From contig NZ_JACBNX010000015.1 in NCBI RefSeq assembly GCF_013403875.1, forward strand, positions 62,001-126,000: DNA of 64,000 bases, in the 5' to 3' direction. Of this stretch, positions 54,345 through 64,000 are shown piece after piece; position 1 is the first letter of the stretch, and every line of letters starts with the position of its first letter. The notes beneath the pieces are model-generated. The model worked only from the letters and a program-made list of their open reading frames with translations, ran no database searches and was not told the DNA's origin. This DNA comes from Burkholderia guangdongensis. Its GTDB lineage: Bacteria; Pseudomonadota; Gammaproteobacteria; Burkholderiales; Burkholderiaceae. The position numbers and the translations under genes are program-made.

Positions 54345-56216
54345 TCACACCTCCTCAGCCGCCTCCCCCGCGGCCGCCGCGCGCTGCTGCTGCAGCGCCC
54401 ACATCTGCGCATAGAGCCCGTCCGCGCGGACCAGCTCGTCGTGCGTGCCGCGCTCGACGATCCGCCCGTGGTCCATCACGAGAATCTGCTGCGCATGCAC
54501 GACCGTCGACAGCCGGTGCGCGATCACGAGCGTGGTCCGGTGCCGCGCGATCTGCTCGAGCTCGTGCTGGATCGCGCGCTCCGAGCGCGAATCGAGCGCC
54601 GACGTCGCCTCGTCGAACAGCAGGATCGGCGGATTCTTCAACAGCGTGCGCGCGATCGCGACGCGCTGCTTCTCGCCGCCGGACAGCTTGAGCCCGCGCT
54701 CGCCGACCGGCGTGTCATAGCCCTTCGGCAAACTTTCGATGAACGCGTGGATGTGCGCGGCGCGCGCGGCCGCGATCACCTCGTCGCGCGTCGCGCTCGG
54801 CCGGCCGTACGCGATGTTGTAGTAGATCGAATCGTTGAACAGCACCGTGTCCTGCGGCACGATGCCGATCGATGCGCGCAACGAATCCTGCGTGACGTCG
54901 CGGATGTCCTGCCCGTCGATGCGGATCGCGCCGCCCGTCGCGCGGTCGAGATCGTAGAAGCGGAACAGCAGCCGCGACAGCGTCGACTTGCCCGATCCGC
55001 TGTGGCCGACGACAGCCGTCGTCGTGCCGGCGTCGATCGTGAACGTCACGTCGTGCAGGATCGGCCGCGACGGCTCGTACGAGAAGTTCACGCCGTCGAA
55101 GCGCACCTGCGCGCCGGCCACCGCGAGCGGCGCCGCGCCGGGCGCGTCGTCGACCTCCTTCGCGGAGCTCAGCAGCCCGAACATCCGGTCCATGTCGGTC
55201 AACGCCTGCTTGAGCTCGCGATAGATCACGCCGAGAAAATTCAGCGGAATGTACAGCTGCAGCATGAACGTGTTGATCAGCACGAGATCGCCGAGCGTCA
55301 GCTTGCCGGCGAGCACGCCTTGCGTCGCGCGCCACAGGATGAACACGAGCCCGGTGCCGATGATCGTCTGCTGCCCGAAGTTCAGCAGCGACAGCGAATG
55401 CTGCGAGCGGATCGCGGCCTTGCGGTAGCGCTGCAGGTTCTCGTCGTAGCGCTGCGCTTCCCAATCCTCGTTACCGAAATACTTGACCGTCTCGTAATTG
55501 ATCAGCGAATCGATCGCCCGCGAGTTCGCGCGCGAGTCGAGCTCGTTCATCGTGCGGCGAAAGTGCGTGCGCCACTCGGTCACCTTCACGGTGAACACGA
55601 TGTAGATGACGAGTGCCGCGCAGGTCACATACGCGTAAAAGGCCTCGTACTTGACGACGAAGAAGCCGAGCACGAGCCCGACCTCGACGAGCGTCGGCAG
55701 GATGCTGTACAGCGAATACGAGATCAGTTGCTGAATCCCGCGCGTGCCGCGCTCGATGTCGCGCGACATCCCGCCCGTCTGCCGCTCGAGATGGAAGCGC
55801 AGCGACAGGTTGTGCAAATGCCGGAACACCTGCAGCGCGAGCCGCCGCACCGCGCTTTCGGTGACCTTCGAGAACAGGATCTCGCGCAGCTCGGTGAACA
55901 GCGACGTCGACAGCCGCATCAGCGCATACGCGAGAACGAGCATCCCGAGCCCCCCCGCGAGCACGATGCCGGCCGACTGCTCGGCGCGGCCGACCGCGAC
56001 CAGATGCTGCGCGGCCGCGAGATGGTCGACGATCCGCTTCATCACGACCGGCACGCCGAGGTTCGCGACCTTCGCGCCGATCAGGCACGTGAGCGCGAAC
56101 GTGACGCGCCATTTGTAGGTCGCGAGGTACGGCAGCAGCGAGCGGATCGTCTGCCAGTCGTTGCGGGGCCCGGAGTGGATCGGCGTGGGCTCGCCGGAAG
56201 CGGGAAATCGGCGCAT
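54345..56216 (-). CDS. Atm1-type ABC exporter (membrane and ATPase fused)
   Basis: The protein has 623 residues. Six membrane helices in the first 330 residues are followed by an ATPase domain. It has GHSGSGKST (Walker A), LSGGEKQRVAIARTLLKNP (signature), LLFDEATSALD (Walker B) and an AHRLST H-loop. The helix region has NFGQQTIIGTG and MDRMFGLL, as in Atm1/HMT1 transporters that export glutathione-linked or Fe-S-related compounds. It would act as a homodimer in the inner membrane. It is convergent with murU and divergent from the thioesterase gene. Confidence 0.88.
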   Translation of the reverse strand: MRRFPASGEPTPIHSGPRNDWQTIRSLLPYLATYKWRVTFALTCLIGAKVANLGVPVVMKRIVDHLAAAQHLVAVGRAEQSAGIVLAGGLGMLVLAYALMRLSTSLFTELREILFSKVTESAVRRLALQVFRHLHNLSLRFHLERQTGGMSRDIERGTRGIQQLISYSLYSILPTLVEVGLVLGFFVVKYEAFYAYVTCAALVIYIVFTVKVTEWRTHFRRTMNELDSRANSRAIDSLINYETVKYFGNEDWEAQRYDENLQRYRKAAIRSQHSLSLLNFGQQTIIGTGLVFILWRATQGVLAGKLTLGDLVLINTFMLQLYIPLNFLGVIYRELKQALTDMDRMFGLLSSAKEVDDAPGAAPLAVAGAQVRFDGVNFSYEPSRPILHDVTFTIDAGTTTAVVGHSGSGKSTLSRLLFRFYDLDRATGGAIRIDGQDIRDVTQDSLRASIGIVPQDTVLFNDSIYYNIAYGRPSATRDEVIAAARAAHIHAFIESLPKGYDTPVGERGLKLSGGEKQRVAIARTLLKNPPILLFDEATSALDSRSERAIQHELEQIARHRTTLVIAHRLSTVVHAQQILVMDHGRIVERGTHDELVRADGLYAQMWALQQQRAAAAGEAAEEV

Positions 56217-56359
56217 GGCGGAACTGGGGCGTGGAGCGTGGGACGTGAGCGGCGGCTGACGAGGCGGCGGAACGCGGTGGTGGCTCCGGCCCGCACGGCC
56301 GCTTTCTCGTACAATTCGTGGACGTCGTATTGTCGCAGAAGCCGGTCCGGGCCGCTGTC

Positions 56360-56377
56360 CGCGGCCAAAAGGCCGCG
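56360..56377. other. short perfect hairpin upstream of the thioesterase gene
   Basis: CGCGGCC-AAAA-GGCCGCG is a 7-bp stem with an A4 loop. It lies in the 200-base divergent region between the ABC exporter and thioesterase genes, about 57 nt before the latter. Function unknown; an operator or leader hairpin is possible. Confidence 0.4.
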
Positions 56378-56433
56378 CGCGCCGTCCGGCTTTTCGCGGC
56401 CGGCCTCTTTATTACAGGATGAAAGCCCTCGCC

Positions 56434-56832
56434 ATGACCGCCCTCAACGTCGAACTCCCGCAAAAACAGCCGGCGCTGCGCGTCGTTCCCCAGCCGGCGG
56501 ACGCGAACGTCCACGGCGATGTGTTCGGCGGCTGGATCATGTCGCAGGTCGACATCGCCGGCGCGATTCCCGCGAGCCGCCGCGCGGACGGCCGCGTCGC
56601 GACGGTCGCGGTCAATTCGTTCCTGTTCAAGGAACCGGTGTTCGTCGGCGACCTGCTGAGCTTCTACGCGACGATCGTGAAAACCGGCAACACGTCGGTG
56701 ACGGTCGACGTCGAGGTGTACGCGCAGCGGATGCGACTGCCGCGCGACACCGTGAAGGTCACCGAAGCGACGCTGACCTACGTCGCGACCGACGCGAACC
56801 GCAAGCCGCGCCCGCTGCCGGCGCTCGGCTGA
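56434..56832 (+). CDS. YciA-like acyl-CoA thioesterase (hotdog fold)
   Basis: The protein has 132 residues. NVHGDVFGGWIMSQVDIAGAI is the acyl-CoA thioesterase signature with the catalytic Asp, followed by VNSFLFKEPVFVGDLLSFYA. It hydrolyses acyl-CoAs in the cytoplasm, probably as a hexamer. ATG 56434 matches the usual family start (MTALNVE). ATG 56419 would add five residues; neither has a strong ribosome site. Confidence 0.88.
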   Translation: MTALNVELPQKQPALRVVPQPADANVHGDVFGGWIMSQVDIAGAIPASRRADGRVATVAVNSFLFKEPVFVGDLLSFYATIVKTGNTSVTVDVEVYAQRMRLPRDTVKVTEATLTYVATDANRKPRPLPALG

Positions 56833-56890
56833 CGCGGCCGGCTGACGCGCTCGGCTGACGCGGGTCGGCTCGGCCACGCGCGGCCGTCCG

Positions 56891-57373
56891 TCAATGCGCG
56901 GCGGTGAGTCCGAACTCCCGCATCGCGGGCAGGAAATCGTGATTGAGCTTCGGCTTGCGCGACAGCTTCATCAGCACGTAGCGCTGGAACGGCGCGAGCC
57001 GGCCCCATTGCGCGACGTCGAGCGCCGGCAGCCCGGCCAGCGCACTCTGCTCGACGAGCGGCTCCGGCACCGCGTCGACGCTGCGCCACGCGGGCCGGTC
57101 GTCGGGCTGGAACCAGCTCGGCTCCAGATTCGCGTGCGTGCGCATCATCTCGAACAGCGCGTGATCGAAATTCGGCTCGATCGCGGTGTCGTCGTCCGCC
57201 GGGAAACGCGCGAGCAGCTTGCGGTCCTCGAGCGGCAGCATCTGCCACTGCTCCAGCGAGATCCGCAAGCCGAAACGGTCGAGGTTATAGCGCACGATCA
57301 TCGGAATGTACGTGAAGTCTTCCGACGATTCGATTTCGAAATTGAATAGCAACGGAGCGTCGCTGAGTCCCAT
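56891..57373 (-). CDS. nitrate reductase-associated protein
   Basis: The protein has 160 residues. The pattern FNFEIESSEDFTYIPMIVRYNLDRFGLRISLEQWQ matches a conserved family found beside nitrate reductase genes. Its biochemical role is unknown. It is divergent from fdhD, whose product also serves molybdoenzymes, which supports a link with molybdenum-cofactor enzymes. Confidence 0.75.
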   Translation of the reverse strand: MGLSDAPLLFNFEIESSEDFTYIPMIVRYNLDRFGLRISLEQWQMLPLEDRKLLARFPADDDTAIEPNFDHALFEMMRTHANLEPSWFQPDDRPAWRSVDAVPEPLVEQSALAGLPALDVAQWGRLAPFQRYVLMKLSRKPKLNHDFLPAMREFGLTAAH

Positions 57374-57504
57374 GATGTCACCCGCCTTCGCGAATGCAGG
57401 CGCGGCCTGCCTGCCTCGGGTATTTTAGAACTTGCGCGCGCGGCCGGTGGTCCGATCCGGCCCCTTGCGCGTCAACGGAACCGTTTTGCATGGGAAGGCA
57501 TTGC

Positions 57505-58335
57505 ATGGATTCGCCTGACATCGCCGCACCGGGCGGCGCGATCGAAGTGCCGGTGCGCCGCGTGCGCGTCGGCGCCGCAAATACCGACGCCGCGCGCGAC
57601 CACGTCGGCCAGGAATGGCCGGTCGCGCTCGTGTTCAACGGGATCTCGCACGCGGTGATGATGTGCACGCCGTGCGATCTCGAAGCGTTCGCGGTCGGTT
57701 TCGCGATCTCGGAAGGGATCGTCGAGCGCCGCAGCGACATCAAGGACGTCGACGTGGTGCTGCGCACCGACGCGCCTCTGCCGCACGCGGAAGTGCATCT
57801 GGATGTGCTGCAGCACGCGTTCGCCGCGCTGAAGGAGAAGCGCCGCGCGCTCGCCGGGCGCACCGGCTGCGGCGTGTGCGGGATCGAGAGCATCGACCTG
57901 CTCGACCTCGCGCCGGAGCGCGTGCCCGACACCGGCTTCGTCGCGCGGCTGGCACCCGATGCGCTCGAACGCGCGGCGCGCGAGCTGCCCGCGCATCAGG
58001 CGCTCACGCGGCTCACGGGCGGCCTGCACGCAGCCGCATGGTGCGACGCGACGGGCGCGATCCGGCTGGCGTTCGAGGACGTCGGCCGCCACAACGCGCT
58101 CGACAAGCTGATCGGCTCGCTCGTGCTCGCGCGCGCGGACACGACCGACGGCTTCGTGTTCCTGTCGAGCCGCGCGAGCTACGAGCTCGTGCGCAAGGCC
58201 GCGCGCGTCGGGATTCCGATGGTCGCGACGATCTCGGCGCCGTCGTCGCTCGCGATCCAGATCGCGCGGCAGGCCGGGCTGCGGCTCGTCAGCTTCTGCC
58301 GCGAATCCGGCTACGTCGATTACGAGACCGCGTAA
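57505..58335 (+). CDS. fdhD: formate dehydrogenase accessory sulfurtransferase
   Basis: The protein has 276 residues. GRTGCGVCGIES holds the essential Cys pair. FEDVGRHNALDKLIG and LSSRASYELVRKAA are FdhD signatures. It transfers sulfur from IscS to the molybdenum cofactor of formate dehydrogenases. I chose ATG 57505 because GGAAGG lies seven nt upstream; ATG 57490 has no site. No formate dehydrogenase gene is in the window. Confidence 0.93.
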   Translation: MDSPDIAAPGGAIEVPVRRVRVGAANTDAARDHVGQEWPVALVFNGISHAVMMCTPCDLEAFAVGFAISEGIVERRSDIKDVDVVLRTDAPLPHAEVHLDVLQHAFAALKEKRRALAGRTGCGVCGIESIDLLDLAPERVPDTGFVARLAPDALERAARELPAHQALTRLTGGLHAAAWCDATGAIRLAFEDVGRHNALDKLIGSLVLARADTTDGFVFLSSRASYELVRKAARVGIPMVATISAPSSLAIQIARQAGLRLVSFCRESGYVDYETA

Positions 58336-58424
58336 ACGCCTGGCCAGGCGCGCCTGGCCGGCAGCACCGGCCGGCCGCACCTAGCCCCGGCCGCACCTAG
58401 CCCGCCGCACCTCGCCAGCCGCGC

Positions 58425-59207
58425 TCAGTCGAACTGCGAGAAGTCCGGCTTGCGCTTCTCGAAGAACGCGGTCATCGCCTCGCGCGCCTCCGGCGCGCGC
58501 AGCATCTCGCCGAAGTGCTGGCCTTCCTCGGCCATCCGCTCGGCGACCGACACATCGCCCGCCTGCTTCATCAGCGCCTTCGTCACGCGCAGCGACTTCG
58601 CCGGCAGCGCGGCGAGCTTCGCCGCCTGCTTCGCCGCAAACGCATCGAGTTCCGCCGCCGGCAGCACGCGGTTCACGATGCCGATCCGGTGCGCTTCCGC
58701 CGCGTCGAACGGCTCGCCGAGCAGGAACTTCTCGGCCGCGTTCTGATGGCCCGCGATGCGCGGCAGCAGCAGCGTCGACGCCGCTTCCGGGCACAGCCCG
58801 AGCTGCGTGAACGGCATCGAGAACTTCGCGGTGTCGGCCGCGTAGACGAGATCGCAATGCAGCAGCATCGTCACGCCGACGCCGACCGCGATGCCCGGCA
58901 CCGCGGCGACGAGCGGCTTGTTCGCCGAGCTGATCTGCGTGAGGAACTGGGACACCGGCGAGACGCCGCGATCGGCGTCGACCGGCTTCGACGAGTGCTT
59001 CTTGAAGTCCTCGAGATCGTTGCCCGCGCTGAAGTTGCCCTCGCTGCCGCGAATCAGGATCGCGCGCACCGCCTTGTCTTCCTGCGCATCGCCGAGCGCG
59101 TCGGCCATCGCCTGATACATCGCGACCGTGATCGCGTTCTTCTTCGCCGGGCGGGCGAGCGTGATCGTCATCACGCCGCCCGCGCGTTCCACCTGAATAT
59201 CGTCCAT
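58425..59207 (-). CDS. crotonase-family enoyl-CoA isomerase-like enzyme
   Basis: The protein has 260 residues. The crotonase fold is clear: ARPAKKNAITVAMYQAM, and the oxyanion-hole strand GSEGNFSAGNDLEDF. Both crotonase hydratase Glu positions are replaced (GVGVTMLLHCD has Thr, AKFSMPFTQLG has Phe). FTQLGLCPEAAST instead carries the Glu used by delta3-delta2-enoyl-CoA isomerases of the ECI2 type. So isomerase activity on unsaturated acyl-CoAs is more likely than hydration (inference from motif comparison). GGAG lies nine nt before ATG 59207. It is the last gene of the beta-oxidation cluster. Confidence 0.8.
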   Translation of the reverse strand: MDDIQVERAGGVMTITLARPAKKNAITVAMYQAMADALGDAQEDKAVRAILIRGSEGNFSAGNDLEDFKKHSSKPVDADRGVSPVSQFLTQISSANKPLVAAVPGIAVGVGVTMLLHCDLVYAADTAKFSMPFTQLGLCPEAASTLLLPRIAGHQNAAEKFLLGEPFDAAEAHRIGIVNRVLPAAELDAFAAKQAAKLAALPAKSLRVTKALMKQAGDVSVAERMAEEGQHFGEMLRAPEAREAMTAFFEKRKPDFSQFD

Positions 59208-59311
59208 CGTCCGCGTCTCCATGTGTCTGTATCGTGCATCCATCGAAAAGCAAAAAACGGTGCGCGAGCCCGAGGCCCGTGCACCGCCGTTTCGGGCAAA
59301 CCGAACGTAGC

Positions 59312-60511
<1,200 letters not shown>

Positions 60512-60537
60512 TTGAAGCTCCTTCCTTGTCTGCCCGC

Positions 60538-62973
60538 TCAGTTGCGCACCGGCTTGCCGGTCTGCAACATGCCCATGATCCGTTCCTGCGTCTTCTGCGT
60601 GCCGAGCAGCTCGACGAATGCGCGGCGCTCGAGCGCGAGCAGCCATTCCTCGTCGACCGTGCTGCCGCCCTCGACGTCACCGCCGCACACCGCTTCCGCG
60701 ATCCGGCTCGCGATCAGGAAATCGTGGTCGCTGATGAAGCGGCCGTCGCGCATGTTCACGAGCTGCGCCTTGATCGTCGAGATCCCCGAGCGGCCGGCGA
60801 CCGGCACGTCCTTCGCCTTCAGCGGCGCGCGGTAGCCGGCGTCGGCGAGCGCGCGCGCTTGCCTTTTCGCGGTGTCGAGCAGCTCGAACACGTTGAACAC
60901 GATCGTGTCGGTCGGCTTCAGATAGCCCATCGCGCGCGCATCGTGCGCGGACGACGACACCTTCGCCATCGCCGCGTTCTCGAACGACTTCGTGACGAAC
61001 TTCAGGATCTCGCTCGTCGCGTTGGCCGCCGTCGCCGCTTCAGCCGCGCGCAGCGCCGCTTCCTTCAGGCCGCCGCCCGCCGGCACGAGGCCGACGCCGA
61101 CTTCGACGAGGCCGACGTAGCTCTCGACGTGCACGACGCGCTTCGCGCTGTGCAGCATCAGCTCGCAGCCGCCGCCGAGCGCGATGCCCGACACGGCCGA
61201 CACGACCGGCACGTTCGCGTACTTCACGCGCATCATCCCGTCCTGGAACTTCTTCACGAACGGCTCGATGCCTTTGGCGCCGCCCATCATGAACGCGGGC
61301 ATCGCCTCCTCGAGGTTCGCGCCGGCCGAGAACGGGCCGCCCGGCGTGCCGAGCTTCAGCGACGTCGGCTGCCAGACCACGACCGCCGTGTATTCCTTCT
61401 CCGCGAGCTCGATCGCCTGCACGAGGCCGTCGATCACGCCCGGGCCGATCGTGTTCATCTTCGACTTGAACGACACGATCACGACGTCGTTCTCGCCCGC
61501 GCGATCGTCGAGCCACGCGCGCACGGAATCCGTCTCGAACAGCGTCTTGCCGTACGTCTTCGGATCCGCGCCGTTCTCGCCGACGAGCGGCGCGCGAAAC
61601 ACCTGCTTGCGGTAGACCGGCAGATCCAGGCGCGGCACGTAACGCTGCGCGGCAGGCGACCACGAGCCTTCGGCCGTATGCACGCCGCCCTTGTCGGCGA
61701 CCGTGCCCTCGAGCACCCACGCGGGCAGCGGCACGTTCGCGAGCGCGCGGCCGGCCGCGATGTCTTCCTGCACCCATTCGGCGACCTGCTTCCAGCCCGC
61801 CGCCTGCCAGCCCTCGAACGGGCCTTCGTTCCAGCCGAAGCCCCAGCGCACCGCGAGATCGACCTCGCGCGCGTTGTCCGCGATCGACGCGAGATGCACG
61901 CCGATGTAGTGGAACACGTCGCGGAAGATCGCCCACAGGAACTGCGCGTGCGGATGGTTCGTGTCGCGCAGCAGCTTCAGGCGCTCCGCCGGCGGACGCT
62001 TCAGGATGCGCGCGACCGTCTCGTCGGCCTTCGCGCCGGCGTCGACGTAGGTGAGCGTCGTCGCGTCGAGCACCTTGTACGCCTTGCCTTCCTTCTTATA
62101 GAAGCCGCCGCCCGCCTTCTGGCCGAGCGCGCCCTGCTTCACGAGCTCGGCGATCACGGCGGGCGTCTGGTAGACCGGGTAGAACGGATCGTCGGCGAGG
62201 TTGTCCTGCATCGTCTTGATCACGTGCGCCAGCGTGTCGAGGCCGACGATGTCCGCCGTGCGGAACGTCGCCGACTTCGCGCGGCCCAAGCGGCTACCGG
62301 TCAGGTCGTCGACTTCGTCGAAGCGCAGGCCGAACTTCGCGGCCTCGGTGATCACCGCGAGCGACGCGAAGATGCCGACGCGGTTCGCGATGAAGTTCGG
62401 CGTGTCCTTCGCGCGCACGACGCCCTTGCCGACGACGCTCGTCAGGAAGGTCTCGAGCTGGTCGAGGATCTCGCCGCGCGTATGCGCGGTCGGGATCAGC
62501 TCGACCAGGTGCATGTAGCGCGGCGGGTTGAAGAAGTGCACGCCGCAGAAGCGCGCCTTCAGCTCGTCGCCGAATCCTTCGGACAGCTTGGTAATCGACA
62601 GGCCCGACGTGTTCGACGCGAAGATCGCGTTCGGCGCGATGTGCGGTGCGACCTTCTTGTACAGGTCGTGCTTCCAGTCCATCCGCTCGGCGATCGCCTC
62701 GATCACGACGTCGCACTCGGCGAGCTTCGCGATGTCGTCCTCGTAGTTCGCCGGCTCGATGTACTTCGCGTCGTCCTTCACGCCGAACGGCGCCGGCGAC
62801 AGCTTCTTCAGGTTCTCGATCGCCTTCAGCGCGATCGCGTTCTTCGGGCCTTCCTTGGCCGGCAGATCGAACAGCAGCACCGGCACGCGCGCGTTGATGA
62901 GGTGCGCGGCGATCTGCGCGCCCATCACGCCGGCGCCCAGCACGGCGACCTTGCGAATGTTGAAATTGCTCAC
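60538..62973 (-). CDS. bifunctional 3-hydroxyacyl-CoA dehydrogenase/enoyl-CoA hydratase
   Basis: The protein has 811 residues. The dehydrogenase part comes first (VAVLGAGVMGAQIAAHL for NAD, VHFFNPPRYMHLVELI with the catalytic His). The crotonase part comes last (GIALGGGCELMLH and VGLVEVGVGLVPAGGG, both catalytic Glu present). This order is that of B. subtilis FadN and is opposite to E. coli FadB. It performs hydration and oxidation in beta-oxidation. It lies between the acyl-CoA dehydrogenase and the thiolase. Confidence 0.9.
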   Translation of the reverse strand: MSNFNIRKVAVLGAGVMGAQIAAHLINARVPVLLFDLPAKEGPKNAIALKAIENLKKLSPAPFGVKDDAKYIEPANYEDDIAKLAECDVVIEAIAERMDWKHDLYKKVAPHIAPNAIFASNTSGLSITKLSEGFGDELKARFCGVHFFNPPRYMHLVELIPTAHTRGEILDQLETFLTSVVGKGVVRAKDTPNFIANRVGIFASLAVITEAAKFGLRFDEVDDLTGSRLGRAKSATFRTADIVGLDTLAHVIKTMQDNLADDPFYPVYQTPAVIAELVKQGALGQKAGGGFYKKEGKAYKVLDATTLTYVDAGAKADETVARILKRPPAERLKLLRDTNHPHAQFLWAIFRDVFHYIGVHLASIADNAREVDLAVRWGFGWNEGPFEGWQAAGWKQVAEWVQEDIAAGRALANVPLPAWVLEGTVADKGGVHTAEGSWSPAAQRYVPRLDLPVYRKQVFRAPLVGENGADPKTYGKTLFETDSVRAWLDDRAGENDVVIVSFKSKMNTIGPGVIDGLVQAIELAEKEYTAVVVWQPTSLKLGTPGGPFSAGANLEEAMPAFMMGGAKGIEPFVKKFQDGMMRVKYANVPVVSAVSGIALGGGCELMLHSAKRVVHVESYVGLVEVGVGLVPAGGGLKEAALRAAEAATAANATSEILKFVTKSFENAAMAKVSSSAHDARAMGYLKPTDTIVFNVFELLDTAKRQARALADAGYRAPLKAKDVPVAGRSGISTIKAQLVNMRDGRFISDHDFLIASRIAEAVCGGDVEGGSTVDEEWLLALERRAFVELLGTQKTQERIMGMLQTGKPVRN

Positions 62974-63088
62974 GGGATGTCTCCGGATGAAGCCGCGCGG
63001 CGCGGGTCGGTTCGATCACCGCGCGGCGAAATGAGAATCGGGAACCGGATGGCCGGACCGCGCGCCGATGCGCGGCCCGGACGACGCA

Positions 63089-64000
63089 TCAGAACAGCGA
63101 CTCGTCGACTTCCATCATCGTCTTCGAGCCGGCGCGCGCGGCGCGGATCGTCGACGCGGTTTCGGGCAGCAGGCGCGCGAAGTAGAAACGCGCGGTCGCG
63201 AGCTTCGACTTGTAGAACGGATCTCCCGACGCTTCGTGGTCGAGCGCGATGCGCGCCATCCGCGCCCAGAAGTACGAGAACACCAGATGGCCGACCGTGC
63301 GCAGGTACGGCACCGAAGCCGCGCCGACTTCGTCCGGGTTCTGCATCGCCTTCATGCCGATTTCCATCGTCAGCTTCTGCACCTTGTCGCCGATGTCCGC
63401 GAGCGGGTTGATGAACTCGGCCATTTCCGGCTTCACGCCTTCAGCTTCCGCGAAATCGGTGACGAGCTTGCCGAACTTCTTCAGCTTCGCGCCCATGTCG
63501 GCGAGCACCTTGCGGCCGAGCAGGTCGAGCGACTGCACCGAGTTCGTGCCTTCGTAGATCATGTTGATCCGCGCGTCGCGCACGTACTGCTCCATCCCCC
63601 ACTCGGAGATGAAGCCGTGGCCGCCGTAGATCTGCATCGCGTGGTTCGTGCATTCGAACGCGTTGTCGGTCAGGAACGCCTTGATGATCGGCGTCAGCAG
63701 CGCGACGAGATCCGCCGCTTCCTTGCGCGCCGCTTCGTCGGCGTGCGACAGCTCCTTGTCGATCTGCAGCGCGGACCAGTACGTGAACGCGCGCGCGCCT
63801 TCCGCGTACGCCTTCTGCGTGAGCAGCATGCGGCGCACGTCCGGGTGGACGATGATCGGATCGGCGGGCTTGTCCGGCGCCTTCGGGCCGGTCAGCGAGC
63901 GCATCTGCAGGCGCTCCTTCGCGTAGGTCAGCGAGTTCTGGTACGCGACTTCGGTGAGGCCGAGGCCCTGCATTCCGACGCCGAGGCGCGCGGCGTTCAT
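63089..64000 (-). CDS. acyl-CoA dehydrogenase, C-terminal half (gene continues past window)
   Basis: The visible 303 residues are the C-terminal part, with no start codon inside the window. QIYGGHGFISEWGMEQYVRDARINMIYEGTNSVQ holds the catalytic Glu (YEGTN) and FAD-contact residues of the large FadE-like acyl-CoA dehydrogenases of about 600 residues. It carries out the first step of beta-oxidation. The FadB-like gene follows 115 nt downstream. The ATG at position 64000 is internal, because family members have about 290 residues before this point. Confidence 0.88.
   Translation of the reverse strand: MNAARLGVGMQGLGLTEVAYQNSLTYAKERLQMRSLTGPKAPDKPADPIIVHPDVRRMLLTQKAYAEGARAFTYWSALQIDKELSHADEAARKEAADLVALLTPIIKAFLTDNAFECTNHAMQIYGGHGFISEWGMEQYVRDARINMIYEGTNSVQSLDLLGRKVLADMGAKLKKFGKLVTDFAEAEGVKPEMAEFINPLADIGDKVQKLTMEIGMKAMQNPDEVGAASVPYLRTVGHLVFSYFWARMARIALDHEASGDPFYKSKLATARFYFARLLPETASTIRAARAGSKTMMEVDESLF

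Overview
The window is chromosomal DNA from a high-GC betaproteobacterium, almost certainly a Burkholderia (Burkholderiaceae). This rests on the strong GC bias at third codon positions, on typical orthologues (RhlE with a Gly-rich tail, LptD, SurA, Atm1-type ABC exporter) and on the gene order lptD-surA-pdxA-rsmA beside amgK-murU, with a glpR-glpD-glpK cluster and a PHA-synthase pair. I saw no rRNA, tRNA, IS element, prophage or CRISPR array. Most of the window is a housekeeping backbone with a few accessory insertions.

Layout. 0-1.4 kb: the edge of a FitA-type antitoxin gene and an exported LprI-like protein. 1.4-4.5 kb: a three-gene undecaprenyl-sugar module (GtrB-type glycosyltransferase, GtrA-type flippase, PIG-V-like mannosyltransferase). 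4.7-10.8 kb: amidase with an AraC regulator, an alpha/beta hydrolase, and a class III PHA synthase operon (phaE-phaC-GNAT). 11.1-21.5 kb: dicarboxylate/amino-acid symporter divergent from an unusual bifunctional penicillin-binding protein, CopD, two multihaem cytochromes c, RhlE and a flavin-barrel-like protein. 21.5-30.4 kb: diiron ferritin-like protein, gamma-glutamyltransferase, then the glycerol-3-phosphate regulon (glpR, glpD with a GlpR-type operator over its promoter, glpK) and a HAD phosphatase.

30.4-38.7 kb: ribB under an FMN riboswitch, then miaB-phoH-ybeY-chaC-corC-lnt (tRNA modification, rRNA maturation, lipoprotein acylation). 38.8-39.6 kb: a short, lower-GC insertion between lnt and glyQ encoding a 101-aa peptide with a textbook double-glycine leader and a small two-helix membrane protein. 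The two genes are separated by a perfect 15-bp-stem hairpin. I read this as an undescribed class II microcin/bacteriocin with its immunity protein, and it is the most interesting item here.

39.8-45.6 kb: glyQ-glyS-gmhB-plsC-YgjP-type peptidase and convergent gloA. 45.7-54.3 kb: lipoprotein, rsmA, pdxA, surA, lptD, and divergent amgK-murU (peptidoglycan recycling). 54.3-58.3 kb: Atm1-type ABC exporter, thioesterase, nitrate-reductase-associated protein and fdhD. 58.4-64 kb: a beta-oxidation operon read leftwards (acyl-CoA dehydrogenase cut by the window edge, FadB-like bifunctional enzyme, thiolase, enoyl-CoA isomerase-like crotonase).
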